Source: Pestalotiopsis fici W106-1
Taxonomy: Eukaryota; Ascomycota; Sordariomycetes; Amphisphaeriales; Sporocadaceae
Length of the DNA: 64,000 bases
Assembly (NCBI RefSeq): GCF_000516985.1
Contig: NW_006917101.1
Location: 682,001-746,000 of the forward strand
Reading direction: 5' to 3'
Of the stretch, positions 11,640 through 24,394 are shown piece after piece; position 1 is the first letter of the stretch; every line of letters starts with the position of its first letter. The notes below the pieces were generated by a model. It saw only the letters and a program-made list of their open reading frames with translations, was not told the origin of the DNA and searched no databases. A program made the position numbers and the translations under genes.

Positions 11640-14600
11640 CTGCTTAGCATTAGTTCACAACGTTCCGCCCGAGGTCGACTTCTATTTGGCAGTTTCCATG
11701 GTTGAGTTCACTTTTACGAAACATGAAGATAGGAACTGTTTCAATTTGCATGCATGTTAAAACTAGTTTCAGGCTTCCAACCACATTCTTATACCTCCAA
11801 TATATAAGATAAACTATGATGTTAAATTAGTTGGCAGGTATACTAAGACTAAATCTATTATTTAAGTAGGCTGATTGTTAACGTGCACTATTTCATATGC
11901 ATCTTCAGGCTGCTTCCGACTATTATATCTCAAACTAAAACTCGCATGTACCAGCTAACGTAATATATATCATGTATTTAATACATATACCCAAAAGGCT
12001 GATACACACCTTACCAAGATTTGCATCCTACTCGACCATAATATCTTGACGGCTTACAAAACTCAAACTTCATAATATGAATCATCTTAAGTGGTAAATT
12101 AATAGGGCACCTTACCACCAAGAGCTACTTATACCACAAGAATTCCACACTGCCGGATCAATTATACATTCGTAAAAAATCCAACATGGCATTAGAAGAT
12201 GTGCCCGTCTTCTAACGTCATAAACACGCTGCTCATCACAGTTGCGAACGCAGCGCCAGCCTTATAGCCTGCCAGCCTGCAATGGGCTGGGACAACTTCT
12301 CTAATATATAATAAATTGGCGACGGCTACCGGAGCGGGCTCGATTTGCTGGCTATTCCCCACCGCACAAATTATAATGGTTGTATTACGCCTGATGGTGA
12401 TTCTCACGCCAGCAAAGCTATCGGCGACAATCACGTAGTGACTGCCTGGTCTGATAGTCGAACAGCGAGTCGACAGACATTAATCTTGATGGTGAGTGCC
12501 AACCGTGTCTTCTGGATCTTTTCATAGGAATTACGGCTTAAGACTGCAGCCAGACAGTGTCGAAGTTGGAAGGGTGCATATCAAATATTCAAAAGATTTG
12601 GGTTAGGGTCTATCAATGTGGGCAGAGAGAAGAATATATCAAACTAGAGATCTCGTCTAAGATACTTTCGACGGGTACCCCCAAAGGAGCCTTTTTTAAG
12701 GAAAGAAGCGTTCATTAGCTGCCGAGTACAATCGCATAACCTATCACATCATCTTCCTGTAAGATCTGAAAAGCTTTCGCTCCTCCAGTTTCTTAGCGGT
12801 AGAACGAGGCGCGCAATCCATGTCTGAACGTGTTGTAGCTTTGCATCAGCCGAGATAGATACTTTAATCACGCGAACCGCTTACCATATCTCGGCATAGC
12901 GTCCGTTATCTTACTTAATTAAGAGGCTGTCGAGAAGAGGTTCTCTTAACAAAAAGATTGGTGCCAGCGAGTCTGATTTACAGGTAAATTGTCGGCATCA
13001 TTCCTGGATATAGTCGGGTCCTAGAACTCTTCCTGAGGAAATTTCAATCAAAGACTCGGTCGGTGTAGCCGAACCCAAAATCTCCAAGCTTCTGCGGCAT
13101 CTCCGTCAGCCCAGGATTGCCAAATAAACCTTGTCCAGAGATACCAGTGCAAGAACGAAGCCCCATCTATGTCAAGTAGAACAGCATTGATTGAGGGGGC
13201 AAAGCCGACAGGAAGACCATACAAAAGCAAAAAGCACGAGGTTCTATATGACCATTAGCATCGTCAGTGTTGACAGCAATGCAGAAGAGGAAACGGGAGC
13301 CAAGAGATAGTTTTGAGATTTAGCGCCATGTGGCTTCACATTCTGACTTTATGGATAAGCAGGCCGGCTGGAACTATGAGATGCGTGATTGGCCGATCAA
13401 TACTCTGCGGAAGCCTTAGACACCCAATCGACTTCACTGGAGGGTTCTGACAAAGGTGACTTGAGAATGTCACGTTGGCCAGGTTCGATATTGAAGCTCT
13501 TCAAGAGGAAGGCTTTACATGAGCATTGCGATGATTTTGGTTGTTTGCAAGCGAACTGCTCGGCCATGAGAGTTCCCGAAATGCTAGGAGCCAATGACCG
13601 CACTATCGTGACTCGTGTAGCGGTTGACGTGAAATGAATCCTTTCTTGATTATGTGATATGCGCGATTACTTAATGATGCCCAGTTTGCGGGCCGTCCGT
13701 TGTTGACATGTCAGTCTGCCGCCAACTCTGTAACTTGGTCATGATTAGAGCCCATTTGATTATGATTTCAATTGACGTTCATCGCGATTGGCTGGCTGGC
13801 TGACTGGTTTCTCGCAAGCCGACGTAGTCGCAGGCCATGAGAGACCCTCAAATATCTTTTGGAAGTCTCAGCTCTGGCAGGTAGGAGAATCGCTAGCCAG
13901 AAGCGGCAAGATAGGCTGTTGGGCAGATTACCTGGGAAATGAGAGTAGGCTTCTCTAGGAGTCTTGAAAGATATATCTCGCCGTTATTAGTTCAAAGTTC
14001 AAGCCGTCGCCAAGGGATGAAAATCCCTTGACCCCAGCTTAGTCAGGACGGCCGGTCTCGAGTAGCTTCGGAGCCGGTAACGGTCTAGAATGAGGATAAT
14101 CTGATCTAGAGCTAGCGTGCGAGCCAGAAGAATCCGTTCTAACCGCAGACGTTTCAATTCAGGAACACATATCCGATCGAATGCATCGAGCTGTCCACTC
14201 GGCCCCAAGGCCCTTTTCGAACAAGAGGCAGGCTAGCCAAGACAGACAGAAGTTACAGGACACGAACCAGGGCTGAGGCCGGCTTCCCGCGATGCATAGT
14301 AGCCCTCCAAACCGTTGGGTTTCGCTCGGATGGCTCTTTTTCCCGGCCGGCTGGTTCCTCAGCCCCAGTTAGCTCTGCACATATAGCATAATATTCTGAC
14401 ATACTAACAACAACTCAACGCTCCCTAATCATAGCGATCTCATTATCACGACCGCCTATCGTGAGATTTTCGTCGTGTAATGGCATGCACTGTCTAGCTT
14501 CACGCGGCGCCTTTTCGGGGATAGTCTATCTCCAGGGCCACTCGCATATCAATAATGGGGTCAAGGGTTCTTTTACTGACAAAATGACGGACACCCCCCT

Positions 14601-15328
14601 GTCCCAACTTGGCTGCTCCGGTGATCGTCAATTCCAGCCCCCAATGAAGGAACTCTGTCCGATTCAATCCGCGGCTTTGGATGATCCAGATTCCCCATCG
14701 CAACCCATACTGGCGGTAGCTCGCTCAAACAGGACACAAACGAACGCATGGAATGCTCGGTACGTTGGAGAAGCAGGGCAGGGTAATGCAAGTGCGGCTC
14801 CGGTAATATCATGGCATCGAAATGGACCCCGTTCCCGCCCGCTCGGGTGGAGAGTCTCGCATGCCCTAAATCCTTCAGGAAAAACGTGCTCCTCAGGCTA
14901 TTCAACTGAGGGGGCCGCTCGCAATGTTGGCGCCGCTGCAGATATATTTTCCCCGTCGGGAAGGAACAGACAGTGGAGCCTCGGTTCTGCACCATTGGCG
15001 GACACTAGGTGCATTGCATGGTAGCCAATCGTGACATGTGTTTCAAGCTATTCGGCGGGGGCGTCATATCAGACTATGCGTTTCCCCCTTACCATGCATA
15101 CATCGTATGGGCTTGGAAGAAGCAGGTCGAATCGATACGGCTCTGGAGATGTGTGGGAAAGGGCCGAGAAGGGTGTAGGCACTGGCCGGCCCTATCCATG
15201 TATAAGAAGCCGGCCGAGGGAAGGCTCAAGTATCGAAAAAGAAGGGCTTGTCTTCTCTCATTCAAACTCTTCCATCTTACTACATTCACTACAACTCATT
15301 TCTCTCTCTCCAATACACATCTCTCAAA
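11640..15328. other. Intergenic, 3.7 kb without a recognised gene
   Basis: No frame here shows a known domain. The longest open frames (13389-13637, 82 codons; 14461-15024, 187 codons) have a random-looking amino-acid make-up and compete with equally open frames on the other strand. Bases 11760-12180 are moderately AT-rich. The last 130 bases hold the promoter and CT-rich leader of the reductase at 15329, with a TATA-like TATAAGAAG near 15200. Confidence 0.5.
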
Positions 15329-16463
15329 ATGGCTGACACAGTTCCAAACAAGTCTTGGGTCTTCAAGCAAATCCCCGAGGGTCTCCCCAAGCTCGGTGTC
15401 GATACCGTGTATGAAGACAGACCCATCAGCTTGACTCCCCCTCCGGGCGGTGTAGTCATCAAGATCCTCACTGTCGGTCTTGACCCCCACCAGCGTGACC
15501 GCATGAGAGGCCCGGACTTCCAGAGCTACGTCCCTGGCTACGTCTTTGATGAGACCATGACCAACTTTGCCATTTCCAAGGTCGTCAAGTCGGACCACCC
15601 CGATCACAAGGAGGGCGACCTGATCCAGGGTCTTTTGCCTCTCGCCGAGTACGGCGTTATCCCCAAGGAGCTGTTCGAGTTCAAGCCCATGGCTGCTCCC
15701 CTCGTCTGGAAGGTTGAGAACAAGTACAACCTGGATTACTCGCACTACATGGGCCCTCTGGGCTTGGCCGGTATGACGGCATGGAACTCTTTCTACGGCC
15801 TGGTGAAGCCCGAGAAGGGCAAGACCATCTGGGTCAATGCCGCCACCAGCTCTGTTGGTGAGGTCGTGGTCCAGCTCGCCAAGAAGGAGGGCATGCGCGT
15901 CATTGCCAGTGTCAGCTCCGCCGAAAAGCTCAAGTACGCTACTGAGGTGCTGGGTGCTGATGCTGGCTTCAACTACCGCGAGGAGGACATCTCCGGTGCC
16001 CTGAAGAGACTCGCACCCGAGGGTCTTGATGTGGTCTACGAAAACGTCGGAGGAGACCACTTCCAGGCAGCCATTGATAACCTGAACTGGTTTGGCAGAA
16101 TCATTGTCTGCGGCATGGTAAGCAACACCTCTGTGAGACATGTGACGAATCGTAAGAACTAACAAAACTGTCGCATAGGCATCTCAATACAACAAGCCCA
16201 AGGAGGAGCAATATGGAGTCACGAACCTGTCGGATATCTTCCGCAAGCGCATCACCATCCGTGGCTTCATCTACTGGGACCACGACATCTATGAGCCCAA
16301 CATTGCCAGCTTCCACGAGAACATGCCCAAGTACATCGCCGATGGCTCCATCAAGGCAAGCTACTCGAAGCACGAGGGTCTCGAGAAGACCCACGAGGCT
16401 TTCCTTGAGATGTTCACCGGCAAGGCATTTGGCAAGGCCGTCATCAAGATTGCCGATGAGTAA
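15329..16463 (+). CDS. NADP-dependent MDR reductase (prostaglandin reductase / 2-alkenal reductase type)
   Basis: Two exons (15329-16117 and 16179-16463) give 357 residues. The protein has no structural zinc cysteines. It shows GxxA-type family blocks LGLAGMTAWNSFYGL and the nucleotide-binding loop AATSSVGEVVVQLAKKEG, then FDVVYENVGG-like sequence (LDVVYENVGGDHF). This is the pattern of leukotriene B4 dehydrogenase/alkenal reductases, which reduce the double bond of enals and enones with NADPH in the cytosol. The single intron has a GTAAGC donor and ATAG acceptor. The leader is CT-rich (TCTCTCTCTCCAATACAC) with ATGGCTGAC, and codon use is strongly C-ending, both signs of good expression. Substrate unknown; detoxification of reactive aldehydes is one option. 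Confidence 0.9.
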
Positions 16464-16888
16464 TTTCCGTGTAGGAGGCGACCGAAACACCTGTAACGAA
16501 GTTATGACCAAACAAATAAGCAAGTAAAAATAGACCAAATAAACAAAAGTTTAAATCGAATCCAGGCTTCTACTAGATGTAAATATCTCCTTTTCAACCA
16601 TGAAGACTAGAGCGAGTGTTCCGTCGGTGCGGTTGGACCAGTCTACCTCAGCCAATTACAACCTCAGCTTCGCACAAGCCGCTGGTGCAGCATATTGCAC
16701 AGCCCATGTGTGTTCACAGCCAGAGTGCGGGGCAGATTTCCTCGTTTCGCTCCTCTTTGTGGCTCACCCATAGGCAGATTTGTGTAAGGCTGTGCCTAGG
16801 CATCACCATAAATCCATGAACCGTGCCCAAAAACCACCTGATTTCGAGCGTACCTCGGTAATCGAAACCAGCTTCGATTACTCGCGAA

Positions 16889-19800
16889 ATGAGCTTCGGC
16901 TTCTCTGTTGGCGATTTCTTGGCGGTGCTGGAACTTGCGAACAGAGTGCGCAAGGGTTTTCTCGGCGCGCCCAAGGAGTTCAAGGCCATCTCCGACAACG
17001 TGCGAGACTTGTCAATTGTTCTCCAAGATGCCGAAGCAAACACCGACAAGCTTGCGCCGGCTCAGTTACAAGAGTACCAAGATACCTTGCAAAGCTGTAA
17101 AGGTCTTCTCTTGGAGATTGATTCAGTCCTCCAAAAATATTGTACGATAACGGAAGTTGGAAAAATCGGAGTGAGGAGAACTCTCAAGAGAACTTGGAAA
17201 CGTCTGAAGTGGGAGCCTGAAGATGTCCGCGATATTCGGAGCCAGATCACCGTCAAGATTGCAACCCTCAACAGCCTGAATAGCCATGTTCTCGTCACCA
17301 ATGTGGCAAAACTCGTCCGCCACCAGGAGGATTCGGAGTTTCAGTCCTTATTGGAGTGGTTAAACAATACAAGTTTTGTCTTGCAACAAAACGATCTCGC
17401 CCTGCATTGCCAACCTGGTTCCCGCAGATGGCTATTCGAGTCTCCAGTCTATCAAGACTGGGTCAAGCAAAAAGATGGCCTTCTCTTTTGTCCAGGCAAT
17501 GCTGGTACTGGCAAGACGTACACCATGGCGATGGTGATTGAGAACTTGCGATCCAGCAACGACAGCGATGTTCTGACAGTCTACATGTACTGCACATATC
17601 GGAACCATACCCAGACGATAGAAGATCTCTATCGCAGCCTTTTACGACTTGTACTCGAAGAGGCTGGACCTAGCGACAGCGAGGAGACGATGCAAGCCTG
17701 CGTACAATATCGATTGTCACGGAAGCCTTTGTCTCGACATGACTGTCTGAAATTGCTTCAAATTCATGTTTCCATGATTCCAAAGGTAAACCTGTTAGTG
17801 GATGCTTTGGATGAGCTGCCCAGTGAAATTCGGCGACCATTTGTCAACGATCTGCTGAAGTTGAGCGAAGCTGGAAATATCAGCTTGTTTCTCACATCGC
17901 GCGATATTCCGGAGATCCGAGCACCCTTCCAGAAATGTAAAACATACGCGTCTCTGGAGATCAGGTCTAGTGATGAGGATATTCAAAGCTTCTTGCGAGA
18001 TAACACATTTCAGCTACCCAACTTTGTAGCACGATCACCAGTGCTTCAGAAGGATGTAATCGATGCTATTACGGATGCAAGCTCAGGGATGTAAGTGATT
18101 TATCAATTGAATCAAGAACTGAGCTTTCAATTGACATCAATCTCAGGTTTCTCCTGGCTGAGCTACATCTGAAGTCGCTGACAACAGCCATTTCCCCGGG
18201 CAGTCTGCGCGCGCGATTGTCCGATATTGTCATCAAGTCGAACGCCTATGATGAATTGTACGAAAGCACCGTGGAGCGCATCGGTTTTCAAGGACCCCAG
18301 GCTAGGCAGGTCGCCATGCAGACACTTCTGGTCCTTACCTCTGCCCGATATCCTTTGTCAAGTGCTGAGCTCACACACGCCCTTGCGATCGACGATTGTA
18401 GCAATGGCTTCAACGAAGACATGGTTCCTGATATGGATGATCTGATTGCTGCTTGCCATGGTCTTGTAGTTGTCGACGGCACTAGTGACATTGTACGTCT
18501 GGTACACAAGTCGGCTCAAGAATATTTTGAGCGCACCAGGTCGCGATGGTTCCCAGCAGCCCACGTTACAATGGCAAAGCTATGCCTCCGCTACTTGGAA
18601 ATGGGCCAGCCAGGAGGTATTCTTCCAGAGGGTGCTGAGCGGCAAGCATTTTTCCAATACGCCACGGCAAACTGGATTTACCATTCATCAGAAGCCGAGA
18701 ACGAATCTCTGGATACTCGGGATCCTCTCCCGCAAGTTTCCAGCAGCCCTGGCCTAGTCACAGGGCATCCAGAAGCTGACAGAGCATTAGTAGCACAGTC
18801 TTCCTTGCGGCAAATAGCACGGGAAGTTTTTGATGTGCATACCACTATCGTTGAGGCTTGTCGCGCTGGTCGTTTGGCATGGGTCGAGCAGTTGCTTATA
18901 ATTCGCAATTATAACCCGAACCAGCGCGACAGAAGTTGGGAGTTCCAGTTTGAGAATTTTGACAGCCGTCGTCCCATGGTGCCAGCTTATTTCGACGGAC
19001 CAATTGAGCATCCAAGCCAAGATGATGTTTTATTGACTGTTGCTACCAGTCAACGAAACTACAGCATGGCTGCTATGCTACTTGCACATGGAGCAGACCC
19101 GAATATCGCCAACATACACGGACAAACCCCGCTCTCTATTGCAGCTCGGAACGGTTTTGATGATTTGACTTCGTTACTTCTGAGTCACGACTTGATAAAA
19201 CCTGACTTGAAAAACAGTTCTGCACCCAGCGCGCTCCTTACATCGATTGAACATGGCCATGAGAAATGTTACCAATTACTGCTCGAACGTTCTGATCGCA
19301 TGGCCACAGATAAGAACGGTAATGGTGTCGTGTGGTATGCGGCGCGTTATGGTCATCTCAAAATTGTGATGGAGCTTCACAAGTGGCCGGAAATTGGCGC
19401 TGCCTTGGAAGAATTACCCTTCTGTCACACTCCGATCGTAGCTGCGATTGTTGGAGGTCATCAAGATATCGCTGAATTTCTGCTTCCTCTGACGCCTGAA
19501 CTTATATGTCGCCAGTGCTCGCTTCGACTGGCCCACCTTGCGGTTCAAGTGGGTTTTGATGACCTTCTTACTGGACTCCTCGAACGCGATCCATCAAATG
19601 CAGACCATAAAAGTACCCAGTTACGCCAACTATGGATTGCCCGACTATTGAGGACCTGTGGACAGTATACGGAGGAGATCATGGTCTTACCTACACCATT
19701 CTTGACTGCCATTCGTCTTGGGAACGTGTCTGCAGTGCAAGCGATTCTACCATACGTGGATGTCAATAGAGAGACTAACATGCAGGAAGCTGAGGTCAAT

Positions 19801-20802
19801 GGCCGTGGATCTTGGCGAGCTCTCCATGAAGCAGTGAATAGGGGCAACCTAGACATGGTCGAGCTTCTTCTTAGCAAACACGGCATCGATCCGGATCCTA
19901 TCGATGACGCAGGACGCAGTCCCTTCCTACTCGCAGCTCAAAGAGGTAATTGCTCTATAATGACTGCTCTCATCAACCATGGAAATATTGATTATAGTAG
20001 AAAGGCTGGGGGTGAGTCCGCAATCGACTACATTTTGACTCACTACAAAAATCCGCGCTATGTCAAGACTCTGGCGTCGGTTATGTGCACTAAGTTCAGC
20101 CACCAAGACTCAACTGGCTCTACTTTACTTCATCGAGCCTGCCGATTCGCCCCGTTCATGGATAGGAAAAACGTCCCCATAGTCGCCGAGATACTAAGTA
20201 TACCCGGAGTGGACGTGAATATTCGTGATCAGGACGGCAACACACCCCTCCATCTCGCCGTTAGATACCATCTACGAGATGTCGTACGCTTGCTGCTGGA
20301 CCGAGCAGACACAGATGTCGTAGCAGAGGATCCAGATGGTAACCACGCCTTGAACCTTGCGTACAAGACTGGACTAGTTTCCGATGGAGTCCGCGGAGAT
20401 GGGTACTGGCGTCCCTATCGAACAAAAGCAAATTTCCCCTACAGTCTGGGGGAATGGGCCGAAGTCCAAACGTCAAAGTTCTTCTTGCCATCTTATAGAG
20501 CTTATGATGAATCCATTTTCATGATGCTCGTGCGGGACAAACGTTCAAACCTCGAACACAAAAACCACAATGGGGAGAGTGCTATGGTCATAACAGCATT
20601 GACGGGCACAAAGGCCATGGTGCAAATGGCACTAAGCAACGCGACATTGATGTCAGACCTTGGCACAACGAACCAAAATGGGTGCAGCCTAATATCTTGT
20701 GCTATACAAGCAAACCCATACCCTGATGCTGTGGAATTACTGCGAGCAAATTATCCTATTCCACCTGTCGAACTTGAAGATAAGGAAACGGTTGGACTGT
20801 GA
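16889..20802 (+). CDS. NACHT-ankyrin STAND (NLR-like) protein
   Basis: Two exons (16889-18090 and 18147-20802) give 1285 residues. Residues 1 to about 130 are a helical region beginning SFGFSVGDFLAVLELANRV, of the kind found at the start of many fungal STAND proteins. It is not a HET, PNP, lipase or Goodbye effector by eye. The NACHT domain has a P-loop GNAGTGKT at about 203-210 and a Walker B strand VNLLVDALDEL at about 300, with a sensor-like FLTSRD. A winged-helix-like part ends in VRLVHKSAQEYF, common after fungal NACHT domains. Ankyrin repeats fill the C-terminal half, the clearest being LLAHGADPNIANIHGQTPL and DVNIRDQDGNTPLHLAVRY. Such proteins act as regulated switches in non-self recognition or stress signalling. 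No gene beside it looks like a dedicated effector. Ligand unknown. Confidence 0.9.
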
Positions 20803-21336
20803 TGATGTACAAGATCTTGTAGATCTTGGATGAAGGAGCTCTGTGCCAAAAATGAAAAAGGGTTTCCGTAGTCAGTTTTGGGAGATGCGACATTGATTCT
20901 ACTGAGTTGATACTGAAAAACAAATCAATTCTGTTTTATTCCTCAAAATGACAAAGGACCAGCAGTATATTTCATGTCCAAAAAAAAAAAAAAAAAGGAA
21001 ATACGCTATTCTGCCGCTGCGTGTGTTCAGTGCTTTTCAACATAAGTATATTTCGACACTGTATCATTTCTTCTTAGTAATATCATGATCATATAAAATG
21101 TCGAATCAAGTTGATGCACCAAGGCCGGGAAGGCTGACATGATTCTTGCCGCTTGGATTGAAGACGTACTGATAGGCTGACTCTATTGTGGTCCCCTAGG
21201 CGATTTTTAAGAAATGCATCTGAACATCCACATCTCCCTTTTACACAATTCGAATTGGCTAACCCCATCTACTCCTAAAGCAAGTAACCATACCAACAGA
21301 CCATTCATCCTCAAACTCAGGTCACGTATATATCAT
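20803..21336. other. Intergenic between convergent genes, with poly(A) tract
   Basis: This is the shared 3' region of the STAND gene and the NRPS-like gene. A run of 17 A occurs near 20980-20996. I see no gene. Confidence 0.6.
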
Positions 21337-24300
21337 CTAGTATACACTTCTAGCTTTCAGTGCCTTTTTCAAGATCTTTTGCATCCCAGACATATGATCC
21401 GCGTCCAACATGGTGTAATGAGCGCCAGGACTGTTGTGAAATCTGACCGGCTCTTCACAAAATTCACTCCAGGGAATCAAATGGTCTCGAAGCCACATCT
21501 GTTTATCCTTCCCCACGGCCAAGAGAGGTCGGGCATAGAATACATCAATGTGCTTGACCTTGCCCATCGGATCGTAGTTATGAGCCAGGCCTTGAAGGCT
21601 CGCCGAGACATCCGCCCAATGGGCAAGCTTTGTGGCATTGAGATCAAGCTCGGCGAGTTTATCTGCGGGCGCTATGGTAAGGATCTTGTTGAGGACCTGT
21701 TCTTTGGTGTAACCAGCATCGTGAAACTCGGCTGACTTCTTGACGGCCTCTTCCTCGGTGATGAAGCCAAGGAAGTATGACAAGTTGAGGAAAAGCTCAC
21801 ACCAATCGATCTGGACCATTCTCCATTTGATATGTGGCGGTCCATTGAGGGATCCCATGTAGACTTCATGGCCAGCTGCCTCGAGTTTCTTGGTCGTCTC
21901 AAACGCGATCATGGATCCAAAGGAGTAGCCAATCAGAATGTATGGACCTTTGGGTTGATTTTGGCGGATTGCGTTCATGTATACGCTGCAGAAAGAATAG
22001 ATGTTAGCCATGATTCCGTTTTAATGAATCAAGATCAAAAGCACCCACTTTGTCATTTCGTCAATGGAGTCAAACATTTTCTCTCCAGCATTGAAACCAG
22101 GAGCCCGAAGAGCGTAAACCTCACGATCAGAAAAGTATCGGCTGATGTTTAGGAACACGAGAATTTCGCCCAGACCGGGATGAACGAACCAGATCGGTGT
22201 GGACGGTGACTTTCCAGTCTGCAACTTGATTGTGGGGTCGTATGAAGTAGGAACAACAGCTTTCGTGCTATCGACTGAAAGTGCTTGCGCGAGTGCTTTA
22301 ATAGTTGGACTGGTAAGGAGAGTGCCAATGGGTATCTGCTGCTCTAGACCAAGACGTTCTTGAAGACGGGCTTTGAAGCCAAGTAAACGAATGCTGTCAA
22401 AACCCATGTCCATGATACTATCGCTGAATCTGACCTCAGAGGTACATAGGTCGAGTTCGTCCGCAAAGATGTCAATCAGCTTTTTCTCAAAATCGGTCTT
22501 GGGATCGATCCGGTGCATCACCCGCACCATCGAGGTACGTTGGCTGGTTAATTCGTACTGCTCATTGAATGTTCCCAATTCATACGCTTTCTTCATAGCT
22601 GAGCGTGAGAACTTCCCTAGAGAGGACTTTTGAACGAAGGAAGCTGGGAGAGGAATGATAGCCCGAGGTTTCCTGGCGCAGTACAAGAAGATGGCCTTTT
22701 CAATACTGATGATAGTGGTGAGAAGCTCCTCATTTGTCAGCTCTTTTTGCTCCACGAAAGTTATTACCATTTCTTCCGTACTCGACTCGCTGGACCAAAC
22801 AGGGAATGCAGCAGTATAATAAGGCTTGATGATGCCGGACACGGCCTCTTCTACCATAGCCTCGACCTCATGTGAGAAGTACTTGACGCCATTGATGATG
22901 ATAGTATCCTTGCTTCGTCCAACAAGAACCAAGTTGGATTCGGAGTCTCTATAACCAATGTCTCCAGTGTCAAACCAACCATTACTGTTGATGAGTGCCT
23001 TCGTGTTTTCTGGGTCGTTGTGGTATCTCTTGACTACAACAGGGCCTCTCAGCTGAAGATTGCCTAGCTCAGAAATACCGCAATCACCATCTTCGTTTGT
23101 CCTGACTCGCCACTCCATAGAGGCAATACTTTTGCCTACTGAGCAGAATTCCAGCTCATTGTGAATCTCGGGCTTCGGAAATTCGGTGTTGTACAAAGAG
23201 CCTGCGCATGTTTCAGTCATGCCGAATGCAGGACATACAACATTACTCATGGCGCCCAGTTCTTTCATTGCATCATTGAATGCAATGGCTGTCGAGATCG
23301 TGTTGGCTTCACCGCCGGAGACTACGAAACGGAGATGAGCCAGGTTGATGCCCGAGATAGGCTTGCGCTTCTGGAGTCTTTCGACTATGGAAGCAAGGAA
23401 GAAATTTGGTGCAAAGGCTATGCTGATGGAATAATTGCTGAGACAGCAAAGCCACGTCGAATCTTTCATTGCGATGCGGGGCGCAATATGGACTTGTGAT
23501 GCTCCTACATACATGGCATGTAGATGGATTTCGGTCAAACAAGCTTAAAGTGATGACTATTAGCTTTGCAATGTACGAGAAAGACTGCCACATACCAACG
23601 TGGTCGAAACCGACCCAGTTCAGGAAAGAATCGTCTTTCGAAGTGCCAAGCATCTGTGACTTCCCTTGCATAGAAGCCAAAACCTGGCCGTGGGTGATTT
23701 CAACCGCCTTTGCGCCCCCTGTGGAGCCAGATGTCAACATCATGAAGGCCACATTGTCGGGATCGAACACCTCAGCGCTGGTCACCCTTGCGCCAGACCT
23801 TCGCGCACTGTTTGACGAAGATGCAGGGTAAAGGAGAAGGTCTGTGTCATCTGAACACATCTTGGTGCACTCAGACTTTTGAGTGTCAAAGTCTTCTCGA
23901 TATTCTGGTGTTGTGATAACAATGGGGTCCCCAAGAACTTCAAACAGGTGATGCAAGTGCCGGCCTCTGGCAACAGGATCCGCGGAAAAGGGGGTTGACA
24001 CAACAGGTATGCCCCCAGCGGCAATCACTTTCCAGAAGTCTAGTACATTGAGATAATGTGAGTCTAGATGAAGAAGCACAATTCGGTGATCGGAGTTTTT
24101 GAAACAAGCCTCCAAGTGCTCCTTTTCTGTCTATTCCTGCTATCAGCAAGGCTTGTTGCATCTTTTGGTGTGGTAATGTACATTGACTTCAGTTCCAAAA
24201 GGGTTCTATGTTCTGTGTCTCTGAAGCCCCATATCTCTTGGGTATAGGTAGTTGGTGCTACTTACGATAACGGTTTTATACAATTGCGAATAGTTCAAGT

Positions 24301-24394
24301 GTCGAACATCGTCCTCACCATGGAAAACCAGCTCCTTCTCGGGGGAAGATTGAGCTGCCCGCTGAAGGATATCCATGAGTGTATGTTGCGGCAT
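21337..24394 (-). CDS. NRPS-like synthetase, A-T-TE (arylpyruvate-dimerising type)
   Basis: Four exons (24266-24394, 23596-24130, 22049-23543, 21337-21985) give 935 residues, the usual size of the family. The adenylation domain shows MLTSGSTGG at about 174-182, DHVACLTEIHLHAMY across the second intron, FGMTETCAG, GWFDTGDIGY, GRSKDTIIINGVKY and the late lysine motif SSLGKFSR. The carrier domain has its phosphopantetheine serine in MGFDSIRLL (about residue 605). The thioesterase has the serine in GYSFGS (about 741) and the histidine in GAHYTML (about 909). There is no condensation domain. The arrangement and the block VHPGLGEILVFLNISRYFSDR match the TdiA, atromentin synthetase and MicA group, which activate an aromatic 2-oxo acid and join two units into a quinone, furanone or dioxolanone. 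Which ring is formed cannot be read here. It runs divergently from the MDR gene at 26947. Confidence 0.9.

Noticed and set aside
14461..15024. 187-codon open frame
   Set aside because: Amino-acid make-up looks random, the opposite strand is open over 140 codons in the same place, and it runs into the reductase promoter.
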